A DNA stretch of 64,000 bases from Cenococcum geophilum 1.58. Taxonomy: Eukaryota; Ascomycota; Dothideomycetes; Gloniales; Gloniaceae. A program made the position numbers and the translations under genes. The notes beneath the pieces are model-generated. The model saw only the letters and a program-made list of their open reading frames with translations, was not told where the DNA came from and made no database searches. Each line of letters begins with the position of its first letter. Within the stretch, counting starts at the first letter, position 1. This document shows, piece after piece, positions 22,601 to 34,414 of this stretch. The stretch is taken from contig KV748183.1 of assembly GCA_001692895.1 (NCBI GenBank), positions 558,001-622,000 on the forward strand. Reading direction: 5' to 3'.

Positions 22601-25420
22601 CTAAGGATTGGTTTTGGTTAGTATATATTACTAAAGAAAACCTAAGGTATAGGGTCGCTAGCCTAGATTTATAGACCTCCCTAGATTAAATATAGTCCGC
22701 TTTAGGCAAACCTAGTAAAACTACTTAGCTTAGACGCCTTCCTAGCCTTGTTATAGAAAACTATATATATAGCGCTAATAGAATATATATAAGTCTATAA
22801 GACCATATTAGGTATTATAAGAATAATATTAGCCTTCTTAGCTAGGTTTGCGATAACTATATTAGCCGTAAGTATTAATCCTATTTTATTATCTTGCGTT
22901 ATATTATTACTAAGCGTAAATTAGTGCAAGTATTAGCGGAATTTAGTATATTTAGTTATATTAGGGTTTATAATAGAATGTAGGTTTCCGTTACTATCTA
23001 AAACACCTATAAGGCGTAATAACTACTAACCTTTAGATAAATCTATAACCTATAACTACTTATTAAAGCTAGGAGTATTACTAGCCTTAAACATACGGTA
23101 GAGTAGGAATGCTATATTTAGTATAGACGCGTCTTTATTAATTATAGTATAGTTATCCTATTCCTTAAAATACTTAGAATAAGTATTAATACCTGCCGCT
23201 ATTCGCTATATAACGGCATCTTACTTATAGACCTTAGTTTCCGTTAAGCGTATATAGCGGCGAAGGATAATAGGAAATTTAGCGGGATGGCCTTGCGTAA
23301 TTAGTACCTTATAGTCCTCTATAAGTATATTATTAATTATCTTAGCTAGTATATTTAGTTAGCAATTAAGCGGCGATAGGACCTAAATTTTAGTAGGATC
23401 CTACTAGGGTAACCTAAGTTAATACTGGTATTGTACTAAGATAGTTAGGAAGGTTAATTTCCTAATACTACTAGGGCCTTATATTAATAAAATACCGCCT
23501 ATTATATATTTAAGCGCAGTATAGGCACCTATTTACTCTTTGTTAAGTAGCGGTAAGATAGCCTTAGGGGCATTATTAACCGAGTTCTTTTTATACTTAG
23601 TAATATTATAGTTAAAGTAATTAATACGCGGGAGATCTATAAAGTTGTTAAATAGCGTAATTTAGCGCTTAATATAGAAACTGTCGCCTTTTTACTATAG
23701 GTGGCGTAGAGTATTAATCTTTTAGAAGATTCCAACCTTAGGGACACACTTAATTATAAGATATTTAATACCCTATACTGTAATTAGGGCCTTACTTAGG
23801 TTACTAACTATTATAAAGTTGTTACTGCTTAGGATATACTCTAGAGTAAATATAGGGTTTAATATAAACTTATAACCCACCTATAATTAAAAGATAAAAG
23901 TATAGTAGTTATAGCCGGAGCTAAAGGGAGTGGTATTAATAATAACTCCTTTCTAGCTAACCTAGCTATTTACGTCTTTACCTAGGAATAAGATATTAAT
24001 AATAGAGTTAGTGTAAAGGGCAAGACTATTAACCATCTAGATGGCAGCGTAGTAGATTTAGTCTATGCTACCTAAAAAGGTAATAAGATAAATAATAGTG
24101 GGTACCTAAGGGTTCTAATTAACGGCCTTAAGGCTTGTAACTACGGTATAGAACTAGACCGTAAAATACTTAAGAACGCTATTGAACTAATACCTCGCGG
24201 GAATTTTATATAATAGTTAGTCCTTTACTAAAAGCTATATACTAAGCTAGACATTTATATTATGGTTCTTCTACTAGCAACCTAAAGGATTATTAACGCT
24301 CTGCTATTATAGGCTTACGTTTAGGCTCGCGATATAACTATTAAGCTATCTAGTGCCTAGTATAAAAAAGTAAATAACGACTATAGGACTATTTAATAGT
24401 ATATCCTAAGCTTTATAGATTTATAGCGTAAATAGGCCGAAGTCCCTATTAATAAAGAAGTACTTATTAAGTAATATGCGCATACCTAGTATAAGTTTAT
24501 TAGAGGCGATAATAAACCTAATATAGTAAAGTTATAGGGTTATAGTATCTTACGGGAGAATGTAAGTAAGATATTTAAGCGTGGTTGGATATAATAGTTG
24601 TTAAGTAACTAAAAAATCAGTATTAGTAGTATTAACCTTAACGTCGCTAGTAATATTAGCATCCGTAAATTGGATAGACGCCGTCTTATATAAATAATAA
24701 GTAGGTATTCTACTAGTCTTATAAGACACCTAGAACGTAATGCTATATACTATAATATACTCTTTAATAATTTGCATAACAAACTAAACTATAAGGTGGT
24801 TATTGTTTAGAAGCTAGATTATATCTAAAGGTTTAGCCATTATAGAATCGCTGTCCTCTATATAGGTGTCTAGATTATCTATTAAGCCATTCGCTACTAA
24901 ATAGAAGCCGGCTATATTAAGAGGTTTAGGTAATAAAGAGGTGGCAGCTATACTTAAAGCGGTAGTACCTAGTATATCTACCTTACCTAGAGCGGTTGCG
25001 GCGTCTATCGCCTGAATTAAAGTAGGTCCACTTATACAATTATTAATATTATGCCCTATAACTCCGTAGTTCTTATATACCTAACTATAAAAGATAGTTT
25101 AATAGTCTAGGGAGCTATAGTTTAGGTAAGTCCGCTTTTTCTTACCTAATAGCTAGGGACAGTCTTACTTTTTATAGCCTATAGCACTACATTAGTTGCA
25201 TATTACACTAGAATAGTTACTCTTAAGATAACCGGCTTCCCTATAATTATTATATATAGGGTTAAGGCAGTTAGCTTTAAGATAACTAGCCTTACTGTAG
25301 CCGTAACAAAGTTAAGAAGCTTTCTTAAGAGGATAATTAGCGTATATATAGCTAGTAGATAAACAGAGATAGTATTTTAGAGCATTATTAGCCAAAAAAT
25401 ATAGACTGCTAAGCTTTAAA
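22600..25420 (-). pseudogene. Decayed CCHC zinc-knuckle / SF1-type helicase gene
   Basis: On the minus strand, four zinc-knuckle patterns (C-x2-C-x4-H-x4-C, some Cys/His changed to Tyr by G-to-A transitions) occur between about 25310 and 25030. Further downstream one frame (about 23640 to 23220) reads an SF1-type N-terminal core. A Q-motif-like 'LLNKE.IGAYTALK' is followed by 'GGILLI.GPSSIRKLTF', a degraded Walker A of the GPPGTGKT type at about 23455-23478, then motif-Ia-like 'VLSPLN', then 'GHPAKFPI'. A segment near 22900-22800 resembles the stretch leading to motif II ('GLILTANIVIANL'). SF1 Upf1/Dna2-like helicases unwind RNA or DNA; zinc knuckles bind nucleic acid. Interrupted many times, mostly by TAA/TAG. 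Plus-strand frames through this region are shadows. Family membership is inferred from motifs only. Confidence 0.55.
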
Positions 25421-27450
25421 AGAAGAGGCTTATTAAGTATAGGGCCCTTACTATTACCTTATAAGACACTAAAGCCTATAATTACTACAGTTAAGGCAAT
25501 CTTAAAAACTATAATACCCTTAGCAAACTTTTTATAGTTACGAATGTAGTTAATATCGCGAGTTATAAAATAATTAGTAGGTAGGTCTATTTTGGTGGCA
25601 GGCTATATTAAGCGGTGGTTTATATAAACGTATTAGTAAATATAAATTCTCTATTATATAGCTAAGGCTAAAGATAAGGCAGCTAACTTACTATATTATA
25701 AGGCTCTATAGCTTAAATAGATCTGCAAAGGTACTAGCCGTAAAGGTAGATACTAGTAGGGTAGAAGTAAGGGTAGATAGTTAGTAAAGTTAGGTTAACT
25801 AGTAAAGGTAAGGAAATAAGGCGTACCCTAATAAAATTATATAAGTAAGGCCTTGGCGGTAAAGTATATAGTTATATACTCCGTAGGTTAAACGCGTATA
25901 AGGGTAAATCTATAGTAACAAAACTAACTAATAAAGGAAGATATAGTATAATGTAAGTTACGGGGACTATCTTACCTAGCCTATCTCTTAATATAGGCCA
26001 GGCGATAGTCCAGTACTATTAAGCTCTTATAGTTTATAATATAAGTATATAGACATATAGAAGGGTAAGGGAAAAGAGAAGTATATAGTAAAGTAAAAGC
26101 ACTTTACTATAGGCAGGCTAATTATGTTATAGGTAAATAGAAACTCAAATACTATAATCCGTTAAAAATATCACTAATAAGTATAGCTTACTACTACTAG
26201 AAAGTACAAGTCTTTTCCTCCCTTAATTAGTAAGAGAAAAGGCATTATTAACTAAATAATCTCTTACTAGAGTACTAGGTGGGGAGCGGGATATTATAAA
26301 ACTATATATAGTTTTAAACAGATCTAAAATAAAGATATTAAATTTAAGAGACTCTAATATAATAAATACTATAGTAGAATACTAACCTCTTATATAACAC
26401 TAAATAGATAAATAGTAAGATAAGTTAACGTTGCTAAGCGGCTAGATACTAGTATATACAATATATCTACTATCCTAAAATACCCTAAAATGCTATAAAA
26501 TACCGCAAAATGCTATTAATTATATAAACTTATAATATAAGATACAAAACCTCCTACTACCTTTTGTGGTAGATATACGTTTAAATAAGCACTAGATGTT
26601 TATATATAGACGTAAATCCTACACACTAGATAATTATTATTCTAGATAAACTTATTTAGTAGGCCCTTAAGTGCTATATAGTATAATAATAACACTAGCG
26701 ATTACGAAGTAAGTATAATACGTTACTGTTTACTAGAAGTACTACCTATTATATACTAAGCACTTTACAGTAATAGAGTCTGTATATATAAATATAGGCC
26801 AGCCCTCTAACTCTAGTGGCGCGTATATCTACTAACTTTATATAATAATAAGAAATATAGTAACGCCTATAATAAGTGCAATACGTTGCTATCTACTAAA
26901 AATACTACCTGTTATATAATAAACACTTCACAGTAATAGAGCCCGCACGTATAGATATAGGCTAGCCCTCTAACTTTAGTGGCGCGTATATATACTAACT
27001 CTATACAATAATAAGAAATATAGTAACGCCTATAACCTCCTATATTTTACTATACCGTAATAACTAGTTACCCCTTTATAGGTATTTAATAAATCGCTTA
27101 TATTAAAAACTATAAAAGTTTAATAGTACTAAACCGCCACCTAGCCCTAAATAGGCTAGGTAGGGTAGTCCCTATAAGTTATATAATTATACCCTTATTT
27201 AACTGTATAGTACTAAGTCTAGCCGTATTTACCCTAACTAGTAGTAGTAAACTATAGCTAATTTTACCTCTATACGGGCACATACGGGCAATTATAAGAT
27301 TTACCTCTTTACCTCTTCTTAATTAACTTTACTTACTCTACCTTTTATCTCTCCTATAACTAACCTCTAACTATATCTAATACTAGAGTTATAGTAGTAT
27401 AGCATTAGCTAGCTACCATATAAAGCCCTTCTACTTAATATATGCTGTAA
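25421..27450. promoter_or_regulatory. Spacer between two divergent helicase remnants
   Basis: About 2 kb separating the minus-strand CCHC/SF1 remnant from the plus-strand SNF2 remnant. In a divergent pair this would hold both promoters. It contains the 163-bp tandem duplication and short repeats around 'aaaatgct' (26480-26515). No coding frame supported. The promoter role is inference from gene orientation. Confidence 0.35.
26711..27036. repeat. 163-bp tandem duplication
   Basis: Two adjacent copies (26711-26873 and 26874-27036), recognisable by 'aatacgtt.ct', 'tctagtggcgcgtat' / 'tttagtggcgcgtat' and 'tagtaacgcctataa' at the same spacing. Differences are mainly transitions. Confidence 0.85.
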
Positions 27451-27499
27451 TATTATACGTACCTAACTAAACAAGCGACTTAATAATAATGTAAATATG

Positions 27500-30400
27500 G
27501 GTAAAGCCGGACGTATAGTATAAGGCAAACTTAAAGCTAACTAAAGATATAGATATTACCTAAGGCTTCGGAATAAGTATTAAAAACTATAATAGACTAA
27601 AAGAGACGGTTAAAGATATCGCAATTAAAGTTAAGCCTAAGCACGTAATATATTACGGCAACTTTATAATAATAAAAGAAGGGCATATTAAGGAGTTTTA
27701 TAAGCAACTCTTATAATTTACTAATACTCTACCGGATTAGAAACTATAGGTAATCCTAAAAATTATAGAAAGTGCTCGTTCTAATCGCGTAAGGAGGGTA
27801 CTAAGTACCTCTAAGAGTAGGCACGCTCTGTGTAAATATATATTACCCCTAAAGACTAAAGCATAAGATAAAATAACGCTACCTTAGCTACTGCATGCAA
27901 TACAGCCCATAGATATTACCACAACCCCACTATATAGTATCTCTTTGCCTTAGCTAACAACCCTAGCGGTAAGCAATATAATTAATATAGGAGATATTAA
28001 GATTAAAATCTAATCTATAGGCTTAACGGGTAGGTTAATAGTTAGGGTAATCTAAGTCTTATATCTAATAAGCGGAAACCTATATATAGCTCTAGGTAAG
28101 CTATAAAAGGAACTACAAGCCTATACAGAGCTTAACATTAATAGTCCGCCTAAAAAGAATATTTATATATCGCTATAGAGATATAAAAACCTCGCAATAC
28201 GGTTAGAAGGCACACTTATTATAACTTTTAGCAAAATAGCAAGAAATAGCATAAAGGAGGTTATACTTATAGCATTACTCTTACCTTCTAGCTTAAACTC
28301 CTAAGTTACTACTGCTAATAATATACCGCTAGCTATTAAACCTAAGGCGCTTAGACGTAACAGATATAGTATAAAAGATAGTTAGTAAGTCCTAATACTA
28401 TATAAGGCTAGCGGTAAGAATAAACTAGGAGAAGGTAAGAAGCGGAGTTAATTAGAATTAGCAGTATATAGCTCTAAGGAAAATAGTAAGGGCGAGCCTA
28501 TTAGATATAAGAAATTAAATAACGGTAAAACTAAATTAGGTAGATATAATAAGTAGCCTTAACTAAGATTAGTAATAAGTGCTCTAGCGGAGGATAATAA
28601 AAGCGAGCCGGCCGCGCCTAGGAAGTTAAATAGTTATAAGGCCAACCTAAATAGAAGTAGGAAACGCCCTTAAGCAGAATTAGCGGTAAACACCCTTATA
28701 GAAAATAGTAATAATAAGCCGGTTATACGTAGAAGGTAATTAGTAAAGGGAAAACGTAACCTATTTACCTATAAGCCCATATTAGCGAGTAACAGCAGTA
28801 CTAAAGAAATTGCCGCAGATAACCGCAAATTGCCGTAACCTATTACTAAACCTAAAGGTATACACTAGCCTATTAATATAATAGATAACCCTACTACCGC
28901 ATCGCTAACTGTTAATACCCCTTAAGATATTACCGTAGAGGACAGCAAATTGCCGTAACGTACCAGTAGATACAATAATTAGTTCTTATATTACACTAAC
29001 TCTAAGGATATAAAGAGTAAAGATAAAGATAAAGATTTAGTTAATAATAACAACTAAGATAAGGATTTAGTTAATAATAATAACTAAGATAAGAATTTAG
29101 TTAATAATAACGACTAAGATATAGACGCAGAGGAAGAGCCTAACTAGTAATCTTTCTTAGCCCAGCTCTATAAGGCTAGGAAGGATAACCTAAATAGCGT
29201 ACTAGCGTATATAACGGAGGCGGATCTTCTACTTACTCTAGAGTATTTCCTACTTATTTTATTAAAAGTACTTTCTAAAACTACCCTAATCGAACTCCCT
29301 AATTGGGGCCTTGTATTAGGCTTTAAATTTAGCCTATACTAAGTAGTATATATAGCTTAGGCATTTAAGCAAAAGAGGACAATTAAAGGAGGCAGTATCT
29401 ATGCAGACAAACCTAGCGCGGGCAAGACTATATAAATAATTACTTAATAGCTAATAAACTACTTTTATTATTAGAACGTAATAGACATTTAAAAGGCCTA
29501 AGCCGCTAGGGATATAACCCGCCACTTACCTAAGATGTATTTACCAGATATAAAATACCTATAGGTAGTAAAGCAGCCAATTATATGCTACTACGAAGAC
29601 AACTTTAAGAAACTATACCCTATAGACCTATAGTAAGGCTACTTAGTCGTCCTTACGCCAACTTTATGCCTGCTAGGATTCCTAAAGGACGCAAGTATAA
29701 TGTTATAAGATGGCGCGATTATAAAGCGCCCTAACCCGCCCCAGATTATAATTCTTACCCCTAGCTACAATAAAGTTAAGATATTTAGTAAACTAAAAAA
29801 GGACAAATAGCCGCAAATCTGTAAGGCTCTTAAGTGGACTAATAAGAAATAATAGGAGAATAATAATAACACATATCTGGTTAGTAAGACTCTCCTATTA
29901 TACCTATAGGGTAAGCTAAGTTTAAGAATAATTATTACCCTACCCCTAATATAACGGAACTATTAGCGCTAAGACACTTAACCTAATTCCTTCTAATTAC
30001 TACGCAAAATTATATTACCACATAACTAATATACGGGTTTATTACTATATAAACTAGTATATAGAAACACCTAAAGGGCAAAACCCTTAAATTATATTAG
30101 AAATTAAAGAGTGCAATATAGGTTAGGCGTATCCTCTAGGACAAATACCACCTAGACACAACCAGTAAAGTCTTAATATCGTTTATTAAGGATATAGTTA
30201 AGAAGTACCGCATCGCGTATAATTACAGCCCTACTATATAGGGTGCGTCTAGCACACCTAATAACGGGAACCTAATATAACTAATGCGGTTCATTATAGC
30301 AGGATTAAAGAGGCCTAAGTAGGAAGAAGTAGATAAGCTAAAGGGAACGGAGTTTAAAGTACTACTTAAGCTTAAAGAAGAAAATATCCAGCTAAAGAAA

Positions 30401-31520
30401 AAGGAATTTAACCGTCACTATAAGGATACGAAAACCAACCCATCTAAAGTAATAGTAGATAAGAAATTTGGCGAACTGGCTGCATTTTTCCGTATAGTTA
30501 TTCTAATATTTTAGATACGTAGAGGGGAGTTAATACTCTAGTTTAACTAGCAAAAGCTTATCCTAAAGAATAGCTGTCTTAAATTAGTTATATTATAGGC
30601 CAACCCTAATAACACTAAGGCGGCTATAATTACAGCTATAGAGGACTAAGTAAGGATAGAGTAGAGGCGCTAATATAAGGAACTTCTGGCTATATAGGAA
30701 GAAGATAGTAGCGATCTAAATACTAAACCTAAGATACTAAAACTCACCTAAGCTAAGTTATACACTAATGTGAAAATAGTAGTAAGTATAGCCCAGGTTA
30801 TCTAATACTAGGACTAGTATACCCCTATTATAATTAAGTCTAATAAGTCTAATAAGTCTAATAACAAACGCCTAAAAACTTAAAGTTGTACACTTAAGGA
30901 CCTAATTATCGCTAAGTAGACTACTAACCCACTTAGTAAGGAGTTTACTAATATACTTAACCGCTATTTTTAACAGAATGCAAAGTTCTTTTAAGCTGAA
31001 AAAATCTATAATTACGTTTATGTCAAAAAACAAACGGATAGTTTAGTGTATAAGATTATTATTACCACTCGCTCACTTCTTATACTAGCTTATTAGTTTA
31101 ATAGGCTATATAATGAATATAGTAAAGATAAGGTGCTTCGCTATATAGCCAGTATATCTAATATTAAAAAGCCCGAGGCTAGGTAAACCTTTAACACTAA
31201 TAACTCTAAGTAGATCCTACTTTGCACCTTTATATTAATTAGGCTGTCTATTAACCTATAGCGCGTAAATTACACTATTATAGTTAAGCTAAGCCATAAG
31301 CTCTTAGAGGTAAAGTAACTATTTGCTTAGATAGATTAATAAGGACAGACTAAGCCTGTCTGCTATAGTACTATTATAGCTAATCGGAAGTTAAGTATTA
31401 AGTAAAGGATATTAAAGTTAACTAAATTTACGTTGTTACTACACAAGTTAGTATATAAGGAGAAGGCTAATTTAAGCTTAAAAGTAGGCTAAGGTAAAAA
31501 GGAAGACACTAAGACTATCT
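27500..31520 (+). pseudogene. Decayed SNF2-family ATPase/helicase gene
   Basis: Motif I of SNF2 ATPases reads 'GGSIYADKPSAGKT' at about 29389-29429, followed by a motif-Ia-like 'VLTPTL' near 29650. A motif-III-like 'SSTPNNGNLI' lies at about 30250-30275. The helicase-C end is clear: 'NSK.ILLCTF', 'LSINL.RVN' and the motif VI block ending 'GQTKPV' at about 31200-31365. The N-terminal 1.7 kb (27500-29200) is charged, repetitive and unrecognised. SNF2 proteins use ATP to translocate on DNA and remodel chromatin or repair DNA. Stops are mostly TAA/TAG, so RIP killed the gene, which implies that it existed in at least two copies. It diverges from the CCHC/SF1 remnant. It could be element cargo or a duplicated host gene. 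Confidence 0.7.
29014..29120. repeat. About 36-bp tandem repeat, three copies, within the SNF2 N-terminal region
   Basis: Three near-identical copies of a unit containing 'gatttagttaataataa' and 'aactaagataa'. They encode an acidic/asparagine-rich repeat in the SNF2 frame. A shorter 10-bp repeat, 'agtctaataa', occurs three times at about 30838-30865. Confidence 0.75.
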
Positions 31521-32045
31521 AATGCTAGTAATAATTGTAAGAGTATAATAGAACTATAGATAGTTCCAAACACTATATATAGCCGCCATATAGTAAAACC
31601 TGTTATAATTATATAGTGGCGTATACGTAGGCCAAGGGACGTGTCTTCTAGTAACTTATAGGTAGTAGCGTAGCGTATATAGTAAACTTAGTCAACTAAA
31701 ATATTTTTAGTATTATTATTTCTAAGAGAGTATTAAGTTATAGCTTGCAGCACTTTTATTATTAAGGCAGCGTTTAGCCGCAAATTATAGCATTATTATT
31801 AGTGGTATAGTATATAGCCGCAAAATGCAACTAAATACGGCTAAATACCGAAATTGCTTAATTAGCATAAACCTAATTTAAGATACTAGTAAATTTTTTT
31901 ATAATACCGCCCCGCCCCCTATACTTACTAATATTAATAAAATATATATAAAATATAAAATATATTATTTTTATTAATAATATTAAATTTATAAAATTAT
32001 ACTTTTTTATATACTTAGTAATATTATTATTATTATTCATTACTT
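31521..32045. other. AT-rich tail of the helicase block
   Basis: Contains degenerate 'gccgcaaa' and 'taccgaaa' motifs, then 'ctagtaaattttttt' at about 31884-31899. The same 15-mer recurs at about 33863. After it comes an AT-only stretch (31925-32035) that resembles 32860-32995. No gene. Confidence 0.5.
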
Positions 32046-32850
32046 AACGTCCGATTCGGATCCCTATTGGGCCCACGCGGACTACTCCTTATATACATGT
32101 GGGGAGAAAACTCTATTTAAGAAAACCCCGTAATCCATCTCCCCGCCTTTTAGGACTCGCCTATAAGGCGCCTACAAGGCGCCTACGAGTCACCTATAGT
32201 GCTCTACTACCTTACTTTTTAACCTCTTTAGGAACCACTGCTGCCGTAACAAGCCTACGAACGCGCTAGTATCGCAAACTTTACTCTACTACTATAGAGT
32301 CATCAGGGGGCGCCCGTTGCTCGCCCCCCCGCCCTCTATTACCATTTCCTTTATAACCCGGAACTGGTTTAGTACATTTTAGCTAATAAGCCACTAGGTA
32401 ACCGCCTTAAGGCCTTTTTATATTAAGAGCAGTGTATTATAGTTCTCTGTGCTAGCTACTAAGAGTATTACTTCTTAGTTAGTGCGTAAGGGGCATAACA
32501 GTATTACGTGTTTTGGTGTCTGTCTTAGCCAGCCACATTCGCATCTCGGGCTACCTACTAGGACACCCACCTAGTAGAGCCAGTCTTTTAGTCCTATTAT
32601 TCCTATTCTTAAAAGTGTTGCCATTATATTTTCTGCCTTCGTTAGGCCTTCTCGGAGCCCTAGAGTGTTTACCCCCTATGGCGTTAACCATGCTACGGCT
32701 TGGGTTCCTCTTGCCTTAGTTAGCCTCTGTACCTTTAACTCCCATGCGCCTCTCTAGCGTTGGTCCAACCAGTATTGTATTGCGGTAGATGGTTTCCTGG
32801 CGTTCTTTTATGCTCTACTTTGGCTCCTTTCTCTCTCTTACTGTTATCTT
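32046..32850. other. GC-richer patch between two AT-rich repeats
   Basis: Starts with the motif shared with 17781. It contains tandem 'aaggcgcctac' units (about 32166-32190) and a G/C-rich run near 32308-32332. The 68-codon plus-strand open stretch at 32513-32719 has no recognisable domain. Less RIP-mutated than its flanks. Nature unknown; it may be the non-coding part of an element. Confidence 0.35.
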
Positions 32851-32859
32851 TGCTGGTAG

Positions 32860-33000
32860 TAATATTAATAAAGCGTATATAAAATATTAAAATTATAAAA
32901 ATTATACATTTATATATGCTTANTAATATTAATAAAGNGTATATAAAATATTAAAATTATAAAAATTATACNTTTATATATGCTTAGTAATCTTATAGTT
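32860..33000. repeat. AT-rich tandem, unit about 63 bp, two copies, with N bases
   Basis: Two copies of a unit containing 'aataaag.gtatataaaa' and 'ttatatatgctta'. It is related to 31925-32035, so similar AT-rich repeats bracket 32046-32850. Ambiguous bases at 32923, 32938, 32972 and 33002 suggest mixed or uncertain reads. Confidence 0.7.
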
Positions 33001-33015
33001 ANCACTTAGTAGTTA

Positions 33016-33840
33016 AATACTAATACTTAATTATAAATGCCGCATTTAGCAGCTAAATACTAAGGCCACTGCTAGTTATACACCCCCTAAACGATACGCA
33101 TATACCCCCCACCTCATTTAGTTTAGACGCTTCCTCATTAAGTTAGGTGCTTCCTCATTAAGTTAGAATATCACGTGCGTTTGACTTGTTTGCGCCTGCA
33201 TCGCGAAAATTAAAGTGCGAGCCTATGGTGTAGCCAGTATTTCGCTCAAATGCTGAGGGCTCTCTACAAGTAGATCTGTCGACGCGATTGGTAATTATAG
33301 AGCCGGTTGTAGGGTTGGTTGACCGACCACCGCGACGCTCTACAATTGCAGGCCCTTGGATGCGAAGTAGAGGTGTTGATTTGGGTCCCACCGGGCGCGA
33401 AGCAGGTAGCAGTACCTGAATCAGTTTGCGCGACGCCTCATAAAATACTGCGCAATCTAATTAATCGGCTCAGTCGCGATCCAAATTTAGACTCCACTAC
33501 TTATACTATAACTAAAATCAATACTTAATCGTGATGTTGCAGTTATAAAACTTACATGACGCGTACTTTGATTTTCGCGATGCAGGCGCAAACAAGTCAA
33601 ACGCACGTGATATTCTAACTTAATGAGGAAGCACCTAACTTAACGAGGAAGCGTCTAAACTAAATAAGGTAGGGGGTGTATGCGTATCGTTTAGGGGGTG
33701 TATAACTAGCAGTGGCCAATACTAACACTTGATTTTAAATGCCGTATTTAGCGGCTAAATGCTAACACTTGATTCTAAATGCCGTATTTAGCAGCTAAAT
33801 GCTAGGAAATGCTAGAAATGCTAAAAAATGCTAAAATGGC
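33016..33840. repeat. 40-bp satellite interrupted by a TIR element
   Basis: Units of 40 bp start at 33016, 33056 (interrupted), 33758 and 33798 (degenerating), with the remainder of the interrupted unit at 33718. Each contains a short palindrome 'tttagcagctaaa' or a variant. The right end degrades into 'gaaatgcta' repeats. Confidence 0.75.
33064..33717. mobile_element. Non-autonomous long-TIR DNA transposon, 654 bp, 8-bp target duplication
   Basis: The arms are inverted repeats of about 155 bp (33064-33219 and 33562-33717), starting GGCCACTGCTAGTTATACAC. An 8-bp direct repeat AATACTAA flanks it (33056-33063 and 33718-33725). Removing the element and one copy restores a continuous 40-bp satellite unit, which supports a true insertion. 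The interior is GC-balanced and little affected by RIP. Overlapping open stretches on both strands (33158-33391 minus, 33319-33528 plus) show no transposase motif. An 8-bp duplication fits hAT, P or Merlin; the long arms recall Mutator or foldback elements. Class undecided. Confidence 0.8.
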
Positions 33841-33871
33841 AGAAAAGTAAAATTAAATGCTAGTAAATTTT

Positions 33872-34391
33872 TTTCTAACAAAGTCTAAGGTATAGGACTT
33901 CTATTTTATAAAACTTGTATTTATCTATATCTAATTATAGACTAGCTCCGTATAAGGCTTATAAAATAAGGTCAACGTATTTTTAGTATTTAGTTAGGTT
34001 ATTACTATATATTAAAATATCGTTAATATAAGCGGTATAGAAGATATCTAGGTAGGGACGTAGGGTGTTATTTATATAATATTTAAACAAGCTTAGGGCA
34101 TTTTATTAGGTAAAACCTAAGTAGATAATTATATAGCCGTAAGGTATAGGCGACCCTAGGGTAACCTAGGGGTAACTCGCCCGTAAGTTATATGCTCTAC
34201 ACATACCTAGGGAAAACCCTTCTTACCTTACATACAGACTCCTCCTTTTCCCTTAAGGATTTGTCTCTGTCTATACAATATACCTATTGTTCTATCATTA
34301 GACTCCCTATCTATATCCTTACCTTATATATTTATAAGGCCAAATAGCGTTATTAAGTATTTAAATAATCTATACTAAGTACGAAATATAG
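33872..34391 (-). pseudogene. Gypsy-3 RT, downstream part
   Basis: Minus-strand reading shows the RT palm including 'ILIYSNNLTK', preceded by the 'TLRPYLDIF' type region. It ends abruptly at about 33872 against the 'ctagtaaattttttt' / satellite junction. An unrelated segment at about 34150-34330 lies within it. Confidence 0.75.
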
Positions 34392-34414
34392 TAAGGGCGT
34401 ATTCGGTTGCAGCT

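Noticed and set aside
21766-24860. Long, partly open plus-strand frame
   Set aside because: I first took it for coding, but the minus strand carries zinc knuckles and a Walker-A context in one frame, so the plus reading is probably a shadow.
33158-33528. Overlapping ORFs inside the long-TIR element (77 codons minus, 69 codons plus)
   Set aside because: Opposite strands overlap, no transposase motif, and partly within the inverted arms.
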